Notes: generated by a model not told the origin, from the letters alone. A stretch of 64,000 bases of DNA from Streptacidiphilus fuscans (GCF_015690355.1 NZ_JADPRT010000014.1:62001-126000); one strand, 5' to 3'. Shown: positions 1 to 9,170, numbered from the stretch's first letter. Translations and numbers: made by a program.

Positions 1-573
1 GCGATCCACGCGCACAGCTGGGACCTGATCAGCTGCGTACTCTTCGGCGCGATAGGGAACGTACCGGTACGGGTGGTCGACGACGCACGCCTGCCGACCC
101 ACCGGGTCTTCGCCGTGACCAGCACACCCGACGGTGTCGACGACCTGCGGCCGACGGCACGTCTGGTGCGCTTCAGCGCCGAGCCGGTGCGGGAGCACCG
201 CCCGGAAGAGATCTTCACCATGGCCGCGGGCGAGTTCCACAGCACGGTGGACGCCTCCGGGGAGCCCGACGGGGCCAGCGCAACCGTCGTGCTCGGCCGG
301 ACCGTCCAGGACGCCGTGGACCTGGCCCTCGGGCCACTGCACGGTCTGCCGCACCGGGTGGAGCGCCGAAGACTGGCCCCCGCCCGGTCGGCCGACATCG
401 CTCGAGGGGTCCTCAGGAGGATGGATGAGTCCGCAGCACGGCCCACGGCACGACCCGCTCCCCGTCCTCGGCCCCGACCCGTCCGCGCCGAGCGCGGCCC
501 ACGCTCCGGCGGCGGCTCCGGCGGCTCCGGCACCGGGGCCGATCCTGGGACTCCTCCCGGCCTATGCGGATGA
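1..573 (+). CDS. Cupin-like protein, C-terminal part (5' end outside window)
   Basis: An open frame runs in from the left edge and stops at 571-573, so the start is missing. The first visible residues contain HAHSWDLISCVLFG, which resembles the metal-binding first motif of cupins, and GEFHST about 60 residues later could be the second motif. This suggests a small beta-barrel, perhaps of the cysteine-dioxygenase-like type; the substrate is unknown. The last 50 or so residues are Pro/Arg/Gly-rich and overlap the next gene by 149 bases in another frame. That overlap is large, so the tail may be non-functional or the next start may lie further in. The family call is tentative. Confidence 0.5.
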   Translation, partial: AIHAHSWDLISCVLFGAIGNVPVRVVDDARLPTHRVFAVTSTPDGVDDLRPTARLVRFSAEPVREHRPEEIFTMAAGEFHSTVDASGEPDGASATVVLGRTVQDAVDLALGPLHGLPHRVERRRLAPARSADIARGVLRRMDESAARPTARPAPRPRPRPVRAERGPRSGGGSGGSGTGADPGTPPGLCG

Positions 574-1390
574 GCAGCGGACGGCGATCGCGGCGGCGCG
601 GGCGGCGGGCCGACTGCTGCGCCGAAGGCTCGGCGGCACCCGTGGCGCCGGCGGCTCCCGCGGTTTCGAGGTTCACGCCAAGGGCGACCGCGGCGACGTG
701 GTGACCGACCTGGACCTGGCGGCGGAGGAGCTGATCGTCGCGCGCCTCCAGGCCCGGTATCCGGCCGACCGGATCGTCTCGGAGGAGGCGGGCGTCCTCG
801 ACCACGCCGGCACGGACTCCCGAAGGACCTGGCTGGTCGACCCGCTGGACGGCACCAACAACATCGCGATCGGGCTGCCGGTGTGGTCCGTCGGTATCGC
901 CCTGTGCGTGGCGGACGACCCGGTGGTGGGCGTGGTCCACGACCCGGTGGTCGGCCGCACGTGGAGCGCGCGGCGCGGCGCCGGAGCGCAGGGCCCGGAC
1001 GGGCCGCTCACCGGCCCTCCCCCGCGCCCGTCCGACCGACTGCTCCTCGCCTGGACGCAGGGCTACGCCGTCTCCCGCGGCGAGCCGCGCGCGAGCGCGC
1101 TCAAGTCGGCGCTTGAGCTGCGGGCCCGCCGCGTGCTCCAGCTGTGGGCTCCGCTCTCCGCGTGGGCGCTGCTCGCCTCCGGCGACATCGACGGCTTCGT
1201 CGGCTACCGCAGCGAGTACGTCGACCTCCCAGCCGGCCTGCTCCTTGCCCGCGAAGCGGGCGTGGACGTCCGCGCGTTCGACGGCTCGGCCTTCGGTGAA
1301 CGCCTCGGCCCCGGCGCGGACCTCAGCTTTGTCGCCGGACGGCGGGAAGTGGTGGACGAGCTGTTGCAGCTTGTCGCTGTGAGCCAGTGA
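425..1390 (+). CDS. Inositol monophosphatase family protein
   Basis: About 321 residues. The Mg-dependent sugar-phosphatase fold is recognisable from VVTDLDLAAEELIVARL, IVSEEAG and the signature LVDPLDGTNNIAIGLPVWSV. The second metal motif is less clear near the C-terminus (VDLPAGLLLAREAG). Family members dephosphorylate myo-inositol phosphates, bisphosphate nucleotides or aminocyclitol phosphates; the substrate cannot be told from sequence. The ATG at 425 follows AGGAGG at 415-420 with short spacing and is the only ATG before the conserved region. The first 45 or so residues are Pro/Ala-rich and not part of the fold. It overlaps the upstream cupin-like gene, which suggests coupling or a mis-set start. 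Confidence 0.85.
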   Translation: MSPQHGPRHDPLPVLGPDPSAPSAAHAPAAAPAAPAPGPILGLLPAYADEQRTAIAAARAAGRLLRRRLGGTRGAGGSRGFEVHAKGDRGDVVTDLDLAAEELIVARLQARYPADRIVSEEAGVLDHAGTDSRRTWLVDPLDGTNNIAIGLPVWSVGIALCVADDPVVGVVHDPVVGRTWSARRGAGAQGPDGPLTGPPPRPSDRLLLAWTQGYAVSRGEPRASALKSALELRARRVLQLWAPLSAWALLASGDIDGFVGYRSEYVDLPAGLLLAREAGVDVRAFDGSAFGERLGPGADLSFVAGRREVVDELLQLVAVSQ

Positions 1391-1429
1391 GCCGCTTGGT
1401 TGCGCTCCCGCTGGTAGTTGCAGACACCT

Positions 1430-1621
1430 CAGGGGCGCGGGACTCTGCTGATATGCGGCTCCGCCGCGCGGGCGCGACCAGGCGAGCTAGTGCTCCCGCA
1501 GGTAGCTGCACCACCAGGGGCGCGGGGAACTGCGCGGCCTGCCACCCACGCACGTGGCGCGCCGAACGAGCAGGGCCATCCGCATGTCAGTGGTTTCTCG
1601 CGCAGTTCCCCGCGCCCCTGG
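1430..1621. repeat. Intergenic inverted-repeat element of a type common in Streptomyces
   Basis: The gap 1391-1671 contains no credible gene. It holds a perfect 23-bp inverted repeat: the left arm is 1514-1536 (begins CCAGGGGCGC) and the right arm is 1599-1621, with a 62-base spacer. A related half-copy lies at 1430-1490 (CAGGGGCGCGG followed by a purine/GCGGCTCCGCC segment). From memory, this GGGGCGCGGGGAACTGCG family recurs between genes across Streptomyces chromosomes. Its role is unknown; it could form a transcript hairpin between the phosphatase and the convergent permease gene. Confidence 0.6.
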
Positions 1622-1671
1622 ATAGTGCATGGCACCTCACCTGCAGAAGCCCCGCACGCCAGAAGGTGCAA

Positions 1672-2970
1672 CTAGCCCACCGCGGTCAGCGCCAGCGTCG
1701 CCGCGGCCATCGTGCCGACGGCGAGCGCCGTGCCGGTCAGCATGAACGTGCGGAGCGGGACGCGGACGCCGAAAGCTCGGCAGCGTTCGAACCAGAGGAG
1801 GATGGCCAGGGACGCCCACGGCGTGATCACCGGGCCGACGTTGGTGCCGACCAGCAGGCCCAGCAGTTGGAGGTGGTTGCCCGTGGGCACCACCGACTCG
1901 CCGGCCAGGTAGACCGGCAGGTTGTTCAGCACGTTCGAGAGCCCGCCGCCGACGGCGGAGGCGCGCAGGACGCCGGCCGTGCCGCCGTCGGAGCCGATGG
2001 CCGCCGCGAGGATCTGGTGCAGGCCGTGCGCGTCGAGCGTCTCGACGACCAGGAACATGCCCGGAACCATGATCAGCAGCCGCCAGGGGATCAGCGAGAG
2101 CCGCAGCTCACCGCGTCTGCGCAGCGCGAACGCCGCCACGACCAGCAGCGCGGCGGCGGTGGAGGCCATCCAGAGCGTCACCGCGCCGGTCAGCACGGTG
2201 ACCAGGAATCCCGCCGTGGCCACGGCGCAGATGCGGAAGAGGAGCGGGTCCCCGGGCCGGTGGTCCGGCGGCGGCGTGTAGCTGGTGGCGGTCTCGCCGC
2301 GGCGGCGGGGGCGCCAGAAGAACCACCACAGCAGGGCCATGGTGACGGCGATCGAGGCCAGCTCGGGCAGCCACATGACCCGGACCAGGCCCAGCGGGGA
2401 GAGCGCGACCCGGTTCGCGGCCAGCAGGTTGGTCAGGTTGGACGCGGGCAGCAGCAGGCTGGCGGTGTTGGCCAGCCAGACCGTGGTCATCGCCAGCGGC
2501 ACCGGCGGGATCCCGACCCGGACGGCCAGCGCCAGCATGACCGGGGTCAGCAGCACGGCCGTCGTGTCGAGGTTGAGCGCCACCGTGGTCGCGGACGCGA
2601 ACAGCACGCACAGCCCGAAGAGGCGGACGTAGCTGCCGCCGCCCCAGCGGGCGACGCGGGTGGCGAGGACGTCGAAGACCTCGGCCTTGGAGGTCAGTTC
2701 CGCCAGCAGGATGACTGAGGCGAGGAAGCCGAGCAGCGGTGCGATGCGCTGCATCGCGTCCGAGGCGGAGGCGGGCGGCAGCAGGCCGGTGACGACGGCC
2801 AGCAGGCCGCCCACGAACAGGCCGAGGGCCAGCCAGTCCAGCGGATGCAGATGCAGTCGGCCCCGAGAAGTCGGGACGGACCGACCGGAGGAAGACTCGG
2901 ACTTCCGGTCGTCGACGTCGCCCGGGCCTGGCGTCCCCACGCTCGGAGAATCCGTCACTTCCGCATCCAC
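1672..2970 (-). CDS. SLC13/ArsB-like anion permease
   Basis: 432 residues with about 10-12 hydrophobic segments after a charged 40-residue N-terminus. Segments such as LALGLFVGGLLAVVTGLLPP, ALNLDTTAVLLTPVMLALAV and TVWLANTASLLLPASNLTNL match the ion-transporter superfamily of ArsB, CitM and SLC13 permeases. The TxN/ASNLTN-type hairpin motifs are typical of substrate binding there. It probably carries an oxyanion or dicarboxylate across the membrane. No arsenic resistance genes lie beside it, so an arsenite role is not supported. ATG at 2970 is used; an in-frame GTG five codons in is possible. It diverges from the TIR-NACHT gene with 70 bases between starts. Confidence 0.82.
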   Translation of the reverse strand: MDAEVTDSPSVGTPGPGDVDDRKSESSSGRSVPTSRGRLHLHPLDWLALGLFVGGLLAVVTGLLPPASASDAMQRIAPLLGFLASVILLAELTSKAEVFDVLATRVARWGGGSYVRLFGLCVLFASATTVALNLDTTAVLLTPVMLALAVRVGIPPVPLAMTTVWLANTASLLLPASNLTNLLAANRVALSPLGLVRVMWLPELASIAVTMALLWWFFWRPRRRGETATSYTPPPDHRPGDPLLFRICAVATAGFLVTVLTGAVTLWMASTAAALLVVAAFALRRRGELRLSLIPWRLLIMVPGMFLVVETLDAHGLHQILAAAIGSDGGTAGVLRASAVGGGLSNVLNNLPVYLAGESVVPTGNHLQLLGLLVGTNVGPVITPWASLAILLWFERCRAFGVRVPLRTFMLTGTALAVGTMAAATLALTAVG

Positions 2971-3040
2971 GTCAACAGATTACGTCACCAATCGCTCACT
3001 ATCCGCCACCACGGACGGCGGCCGGATCTACCATTCTCCC

Positions 3041-6000
3041 ATGGCGAACAGTGATTCGGCCCCGTTCGACTTCTTCATCAGCTACTCGCCCGCCGACGAA
3101 CGGTGGGCGGCCTGGATCGCCTGGACCTTGGAGGAGGCCGGTCACCGCACGCTGCTCCAGGCCTGGGACTTCGTCCCCGGCACCGACTTCATCGACTTCA
3201 TGGACCGCGGGGTCACCGAGTCGACGGCCGTCATCGCCGTGCTGTCGGACCACTACAAGAACTCGACGTACGGGCGGATGGAGTGGCAGGCCGCGCTCCG
3301 TTCCTCGCCGCAGCCGCCCAACCCGCGGTTGCTCACCGTGCGTGTGGCCGACACCACAGTCGAGGGACTGCTCGCCACCATCACCTACATCGACCTGGTG
3401 GGCGTGCAGGACGCCGCCGCGGCCAAGGACCTGCTGCTCACCCGGATCGAGTCCACGGTGACCGGCCGGTCCCGACCCGAGGAGCGACCGCGGTTCCCCG
3501 GGGACCCGGACGCGCCCGGTCTGCCCGGCCGCGCCGACGCCTCCGGCCCGCGCACGGCGTCCATACCGGCGCAGCGCGGGCCCTCCTCGCGCAGTCCCTT
3601 CGGCGGGCTGGGGTGGGGAGGCCGCAGGCGGCCCACCGTCGCGCCGCGCTATCCCGCCGCGCCGCACCCGGCGCGTGCGGACGAGACGCTGACCGTGCTG
3701 CATCTGGCCGGTCCCGCCTTCGGGCGGGGGCAGGAGCCGGACCCGCTGCGTGCCGCGATCTGGAGCGACCTGGTCGAGCTGACCGACGGCGGCGCGCCCG
3801 CACCGGACCTGGTGGTGGTCACCGGCGACCTCACCGCGTCCGGGAGCCCGCGCGAGTGCGACCAGGCGCTGGACTTCCTCACCAAGCTGCGCTCCCGGCT
3901 CGCCCTCGACCCGCAGCGCCTGGCCGTCGTCCCCGGCGGCCACGACGTGAGCCAGGCCGCGTGCCGGGCCTACTTCCACAGCTGCGAGGCGGACGAGATC
4001 CATCCGCGCGCGCCGTACTGGCCCAAGTGGCGGCACTACACCCGGCTCTTCCAGGAGCTCTACCAGGGCCTCGACCTGGTCTTCGACGCCGACCAGCCCT
4101 GGTCGCTCTTCCCCGTGCCCGACCTGCACACCGTGGTGGCGGGCTTCAACTCCTCGATGGCGTACAGCCATCGGAGCGAGGACCAGTTCGGCAGCCTGGG
4201 CAACGAGCAGATCACCTGGTTCGCCCAGGCGCTGCGCCCGTACCAGGACGCGGGCTGGCTGCGGATCGGCGCGGTACGCCATCCGCTGGACCGGGCGCCG
4301 CGTCCGCGCCGGGAGGCGCTGCGGGACAGCGACCTGTTCCTGCGGCTGGCCGCGCCGCGGCTCAACCTGCTGCTGCACGGCCCCGACACCGCCGCCGACG
4401 CCGGAACACCGCACCGGATCGCGGTCACCGGCGGCGAGTTGCTGGTGCTCGGCGCGAAGAACCCGGCCGAGCGCCGCCTGGTCCAGCTCAGCGCCGACGA
4501 CCTGCGCTCGCGCCAGGCCGGATCGCAGACCGTCGACCTGCCGGCTCACTGGAGCCGTGCGGAGACAGCCTTCCCGCCCGCAGGCCACGGCACCGACGGC
4601 GCGGCGAACGCGGACACTGACACGGACGACGCCGGGAGCGTCGACGGAGTGGACGACGTGGACGCGGCGGTGGCCGGTCCGGGGCACGTGGCACCGGAGA
4701 CACGGGCTTTCACCGCGCCGGTGGACGAGCTGCTGGACCGGATCGCCGAGGTCAGCCGCACCCGCCACGAGTCGGTGACGCTGCGTCGGCTGCGCGGCAC
4801 CCCGCCGCAACTGCTGGCCACCTGGCAGGAGTCCGGCTTCGTCCGCCAGCAGCGGATCGGCGCCGTCGTCGGCACCCCGGACGCGGAGACGGTCGAGGCC
4901 TTCGCCGACCAGGTCCGCGCCTCGGGCACCGCGCCCGACGCCGAGCTGGTGCATCTGGGTCCGGCACCCGCGTCCGAACTGCGGGACCGGGCCCGTCGGT
5001 TGGGCGTGCGAATCCGCAGCTTCACGGAGTTCCAGGGGCTGTTGGACCTGCGCGAGTACACCCGCGCCCAGACCGAGCGGCTGCTGCGCGACAACCGCTA
5101 CCCGCCCCACCTCTACCTGCCGCAGCGCTACCGGGAGACCGCGCCGGCCGGGGGCGTCGAGCACCCCGACCTGATCGGCGACCTGATCCGGCTGCTCGAC
5201 ACCGACCACGGCCGGTTCCTGTTGCTGCTGGGCGACTTCGGGCACGGCAAGACCTTCGCCCTGCACGAGCTGGCCCGGCGGCTGCCGGAGGAGCTGCCGC
5301 ACATCACCCCGCTGCTGATCGACCTCGGCACCCTCGACAAGGCCTACACCCTCGACGGCCTGGTCGCCGCCCATCTGGCCGCGCACGGCGTCGACACCAT
5401 CGAGCTGCGCGCCTTCCGCTACATGCTGCGGCAGGGCCGGATCATCCTGCTCTTCGACGGCTTCGACGAGCTGGTCAACCAGGTCAGCTACGACCGCGCC
5501 GCCGACCACCTCCAGGTCCTGCTCGACGCGGCCACCGACAACGCCAAGATCGTGGTCAGCAGCCGCACCCAGCACTTCAAGTCCCAGGCGCAGGTGCTGA
5601 CCGCGCTCGGCGAGCGGGTGGGACTACTGCCGCAGCGCCGCGTGATGCAGTTGGAGTCCTTCAACGAGCAGCAGATCCGCCGCTATCTGGAGAACCGCTA
5701 CGGCGACGCCCAGGCGGCCGACGACCGGATGCGGCTGCTGCACGGCATCCCGGACCTGCTGGCGCTGTGCGGCAACCCGCGACTGCTCAGCTTCGTCTCC
5801 CAGCTCGACGAGGAGCGACTGCGCGCGGTGGCCGGTGCGGGCCGGGCACTCAGCGCCGCCGGGCTCTACCAGGAGGTCTTCGACGCCTGGCTGCAGTACG
5901 AGTACGAGCGGGTCAACGTGCCCGGCGCACCACCGGGACTGACGGTCGATCAACTCTGGCACGCCGCCTCGGCGCTGGCCGTGCGGCTGTGGGAGACCGG

Positions 6001-9000
6001 CCGGACCTCGCTGCGGATGGACGAACTCACCGACATAGCCGAGATACTGGGCACGCTCACCGAGCACCGTCTCTCGATCCCGCACGCCGCCCACGCGATG
6101 GGTTCCGGCACCCTGCTGATCCGCTCCCCCGAGGGCACCTTCCACTTCATCCACCGCTCGGTCGCCGACTGGCTGGTCGCCAGGGAGGCGGCGGCGCGAC
6201 TGGCACGCGGCGACCACGAGCTGCTGGAGCACCGGGTGCTCAGCCAGCTGACCGTGGAGTTCCTCTGTGATCTGGCGGACCGTCAGGTCTGCCTGACCTG
6301 GGCTCAGTCGGTGCTGCGCGACGCGGGGACGGAACAGGAGACCGTCGCCCAGGCCAACGCCGCCAAGGTGATCAGCCGGCTGCGGATACCCGCCCACACC
6401 GATCTGCGCGGCGCGCGGCTGGTCGGCGAGGACCTGTCGCACCGCGACTTCACCGGCGTCGACCTGACCGGGGCCGACCTGTCCGACGCCCGGCTGGACG
6501 GCGCCAACTTCAAGGGCGCGCGGCTGCGCGACGCCCGGCTGGTCGGCACCACCATGGACGGCACCCGGCTGACCGACGCCGACCTCACCGGCGCCGACCT
6601 GCGCCGCTCCCGCCTGGGCCGCAGCGACCTGAGCGGCGCCCGGCTCACCGGCAGCCGCTGGAACCGCGCGTCGCTGATCGACTGCCGGGCCGACCGTCCG
6701 CTGACCGAACTGCCGGAGCTGGCCACGGCCGCGTTCAGTCCCGGCATGCCGGTCGAGATCGGGCTGCGGCCCGCCAAGGTCGGCGTCCCGTACGGCTTCG
6801 GGTCGAACGTCGCCCGCCTGCCCGAGCCGCTCACCTACGCGCCCGACGGTGAACTGCTGGCCATCGGCAACGAGGACGGCAGTGTGCTGGTCTGCGACGC
6901 GGTGACCGGCGCCGCGCTGCGCACGCTGTCCGGCCACACCGGCCGGGTCTACTCGCTCAAGTTCCGTCCCGGGGTGCTGGCGACGGGCGCCTCCGACGGC
7001 ACCGTCCGGCTCTGGGACCCGGTCACCGGCGCCTGCCTGCACCGGCTCGACGTGCACCCCGACGGCGTCTGGCCGGTGACCCTGGACCAGTCGGGCACCC
7101 TGCTCGCCACCGGCGACCCGACCGGAGCGGTGACGCTGTGGGACGTGGCCACCGGCACCGTCCGGCTCCGGCTTCCCGGCCACGGCAAGCTGACCCTGAC
7201 CGCCCAGTTCAGCGCGGACGGACGGCTGTTGGCGCTCGGCGACGCCAGCTCCCGGCTGACGGTGTGGGACACCACCGACGGGCGACGGCTGGCGAGCCTG
7301 GAAGCCCACGACGGCACCGTCTACCGGGCCAGGTTCAGCCCCGACGGCCGCCTGCTGGCCACCGGCGACCAGGGCACCGGCGTCTCCGCGCGCAACGGAC
7401 GGGGCCTGAACGGCAACGTCCGCGTCTGGTCGACGGAGGACTGGAGCCTGCTGCACCACTTCACCGGCCATCCCGGCCGCGTCTACACCCTCGACTTCCA
7501 CCCCTCCGGCACGCTGCTGGCCAGCGGCGACACGGAGGGCAGCGTCCGGCTGTGGGACCTGGTCTCCGGGCGACCGGCCGGGGTGGGGGTCGGCTGCGTC
7601 GGCTCCGTCTACCAGGTCAGCTTCTCGCCGGACGGCGGGCTGCTGGCGGCGGGTGACAGCACCGGCCTGGTCCGGGTCTGGCAGTCCCCGGAGCCCGTCG
7701 GACCCGGCTCCGGTCCCGGTGCCGGTGCCGGTGCCGGTGCCGGTCCCGGCGTCGGGGCGGGTCTCATGCCTCGTGCGTCCGGCCCGGGCAGCGGCCCGTC
7801 CGGCGGCCCGGGCCGCGAGCCCGACCCGGACCCGCTCCCCGACCTGCCGCTCAGCCCGCTGCCGCACCAGCCGCCGCAGCATCGGGGCTCGGTCTGGGTC
7901 TGCCGGTTCCGCCCGCCGACCGACGGCGAACCGGCCGGTGCCGGACCGGTCCTGGTGACGCTGGCCAACGACGGCGCGGTGCGGCTCTGGGACACCGCGA
8001 CCAGCCGCAGCCGCCGGATCCTCAACGGCCATGGCCGCAAGGTCTTCTCGACCGCCTACAGCCCGGACGGCTCCCTCCTCGCCGTCGCGGGCAACGACGG
8101 CCGGATCCGGCTCTGGAACACCGCGACCGGCGTGCTCACCTCGACGCTGCGGGGCAACAACGACCAGCTGGTCTCCGCCGTCTTCGCCCCCGTCGACGCG
8201 CTGCTGGCCACGGCCAGCAACGACGGCGACGTCTACCTGTGGAACGCGGTCACCGGCGAGTTCCAGCGCGAGATCGACGCGGAGACCGACCACACCTGGG
8301 CCGAGGCCTTCGACGCGACCGGCGACATCCTGGCGACGGCCAACGACGACGACTCGGTCCAGCTCTGGTACCGGACCACGGGCGCGCGGGTGGCCTCGCT
8401 CGCCCAGCACCAGGGGCGGGTGCGGTCGATCGCGTTCAGCCCCGACGGCAGCCAGGTCGTCACCGCAGCGGACGACCGGCTGGTCCGGGTGTGGAACCTC
8501 CAGGGCGAGCTCCTCGCCGAACTCGCGGGTCACACCGACCGCGTCTACGCGGTGGTCTTCGGTCACTTCGCAGACGTCGAACACGGAACGGCGGAGAGCG
8601 GCGACCACTGGATGGCGAGCGCCTCCTGGGACGGCACCGCCGTCGTCTGGCGCGACGGCGAGCCGGTGCACCGGCTGCGCGGCCATGCCGGGGGCATCTG
8701 GACCGCCGCCGCGCACCCGAGCCTCCCGCTGCTGGCCACGGCCGGTGACGACGGGCTGATCCGCCTCTGGGACGTCCGCGCGGGCACGCTGCTGCACACG
8801 CTCACCGGCCCGGTCGGACGCGTACTGACGCTCTCCTTCCGACCCGACGGCGGGCAGTTGGCGGCGGGCGGCGAGGACGGGACGCTGCGGCTCTGGTCCG
8901 TCGAGCCTGACGCGACGACGGCGCCGGTGCCGCAGGCCACGCTGATCGGCGCAGCCGAGGGCTGGGCCGCGTTCACCCCGTCGGGCCGCTACAAGCACCA

Positions 9001-9115
9001 GGGGTCCACGGCGGGCGAGTTCTGGCAGGTGATCGGCATGAGCCGGTTCGAGCCCGGCGAGTTGGACCGCCATCTCCCGAGCGCCGCCCAACTCCCGCTG
9101 GACCAGCCGCTCTGA
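3041..9115 (+). CDS. TIR-pseudophosphoesterase-NACHT-pentapeptide-WD40 STAND protein
   Basis: 2,024 residues, very long for a bacterial gene. Residues 1-150 form a TIR domain (FDFFISYSPADERW; Glu81 in YGRMEWQAA is in the place of the TIR NADase glutamate). Residues about 217-480 resemble a calcineurin-like phosphoesterase (VVVTGDLTASG, VVPGGHD), but several metal ligands are changed. A NACHT NTPase follows, with Walker A LLGDFGHGKTF near residue 731, Walker B LLFDGFDEL near 805 and sensor VVSSRTQHF near 840. Pentapeptide repeats span about 1121-1210. WD40 repeats (14-15) span about 1263-1957 as two groups of about seven, split by a Gly/Ala/Pro linker. No signal peptide or membrane segment is seen. 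The layout is that of NLR-like STAND sensors: the propellers would sense, NACHT oligomerise and TIR cleave NAD as an abortive-infection effector. That role is inferred. ATG 3041 is chosen because the TIR fold starts nine residues in. Confidence 0.9.
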   Translation: MANSDSAPFDFFISYSPADERWAAWIAWTLEEAGHRTLLQAWDFVPGTDFIDFMDRGVTESTAVIAVLSDHYKNSTYGRMEWQAALRSSPQPPNPRLLTVRVADTTVEGLLATITYIDLVGVQDAAAAKDLLLTRIESTVTGRSRPEERPRFPGDPDAPGLPGRADASGPRTASIPAQRGPSSRSPFGGLGWGGRRRPTVAPRYPAAPHPARADETLTVLHLAGPAFGRGQEPDPLRAAIWSDLVELTDGGAPAPDLVVVTGDLTASGSPRECDQALDFLTKLRSRLALDPQRLAVVPGGHDVSQAACRAYFHSCEADEIHPRAPYWPKWRHYTRLFQELYQGLDLVFDADQPWSLFPVPDLHTVVAGFNSSMAYSHRSEDQFGSLGNEQITWFAQALRPYQDAGWLRIGAVRHPLDRAPRPRREALRDSDLFLRLAAPRLNLLLHGPDTAADAGTPHRIAVTGGELLVLGAKNPAERRLVQLSADDLRSRQAGSQTVDLPAHWSRAETAFPPAGHGTDGAANADTDTDDAGSVDGVDDVDAAVAGPGHVAPETRAFTAPVDELLDRIAEVSRTRHESVTLRRLRGTPPQLLATWQESGFVRQQRIGAVVGTPDAETVEAFADQVRASGTAPDAELVHLGPAPASELRDRARRLGVRIRSFTEFQGLLDLREYTRAQTERLLRDNRYPPHLYLPQRYRETAPAGGVEHPDLIGDLIRLLDTDHGRFLLLLGDFGHGKTFALHELARRLPEELPHITPLLIDLGTLDKAYTLDGLVAAHLAAHGVDTIELRAFRYMLRQGRIILLFDGFDELVNQVSYDRAADHLQVLLDAATDNAKIVVSSRTQHFKSQAQVLTALGERVGLLPQRRVMQLESFNEQQIRRYLENRYGDAQAADDRMRLLHGIPDLLALCGNPRLLSFVSQLDEERLRAVAGAGRALSAAGLYQEVFDAWLQYEYERVNVPGAPPGLTVDQLWHAASALAVRLWETGRTSLRMDELTDIAEILGTLTEHRLSIPHAAHAMGSGTLLIRSPEGTFHFIHRSVADWLVAREAAARLARGDHELLEHRVLSQLTVEFLCDLADRQVCLTWAQSVLRDAGTEQETVAQANAAKVISRLRIPAHTDLRGARLVGEDLSHRDFTGVDLTGADLSDARLDGANFKGARLRDARLVGTTMDGTRLTDADLTGADLRRSRLGRSDLSGARLTGSRWNRASLIDCRADRPLTELPELATAAFSPGMPVEIGLRPAKVGVPYGFGSNVARLPEPLTYAPDGELLAIGNEDGSVLVCDAVTGAALRTLSGHTGRVYSLKFRPGVLATGASDGTVRLWDPVTGACLHRLDVHPDGVWPVTLDQSGTLLATGDPTGAVTLWDVATGTVRLRLPGHGKLTLTAQFSADGRLLALGDASSRLTVWDTTDGRRLASLEAHDGTVYRARFSPDGRLLATGDQGTGVSARNGRGLNGNVRVWSTEDWSLLHHFTGHPGRVYTLDFHPSGTLLASGDTEGSVRLWDLVSGRPAGVGVGCVGSVYQVSFSPDGGLLAAGDSTGLVRVWQSPEPVGPGSGPGAGAGAGAGPGVGAGLMPRASGPGSGPSGGPGREPDPDPLPDLPLSPLPHQPPQHRGSVWVCRFRPPTDGEPAGAGPVLVTLANDGAVRLWDTATSRSRRILNGHGRKVFSTAYSPDGSLLAVAGNDGRIRLWNTATGVLTSTLRGNNDQLVSAVFAPVDALLATASNDGDVYLWNAVTGEFQREIDAETDHTWAEAFDATGDILATANDDDSVQLWYRTTGARVASLAQHQGRVRSIAFSPDGSQVVTAADDRLVRVWNLQGELLAELAGHTDRVYAVVFGHFADVEHGTAESGDHWMASASWDGTAVVWRDGEPVHRLRGHAGGIWTAAAHPSLPLLATAGDDGLIRLWDVRAGTLLHTLTGPVGRVLTLSFRPDGGQLAAGGEDGTLRLWSVEPDATTAPVPQATLIGAAEGWAAFTPSGRYKHQGSTAGEFWQVIGMSRFEPGELDRHLPSAAQLPLDQPL

Positions 9116-9143
9116 GCGCAGGCACGGGTGTGAGCACGCAAAA

Positions 9144-9170
9144 GCCCCGGCCGAGCACGACGGCCGGGGC
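9144..9170 (-). terminator. Rho-independent terminator of the toxin/STAND operon
   Basis: A perfect 9-bp stem (GCCCCGGCC at 9144-9152, GGCCGGGGC at 9162-9170) with a 9-base loop. Read on the minus strand it is followed by TTTT, so it suits the minus-strand operon ending at 9353. It may also help insulate the convergent TIR-NACHT gene, which stops at 9115. The rest of 9116-9352 shows no credible gene. Confidence 0.75.

Noticed and set aside
2999..5575. 858-codon minus-strand open frame under the TIR-NACHT gene
   Set aside because: It is antisense shadow ORF created by high GC; its protein is repetitive Val/Gln/Glu/Gly-rich and has no recognisable fold, while the plus frame has clear TIR and NACHT domains.
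5624..9091. 1,155-codon minus-strand open frame under the WD40 region
   Set aside because: Antisense to the WD40 repeats, with periodic Pro/Ala/Gly/Arg composition mirroring the repeats; no independent domain.
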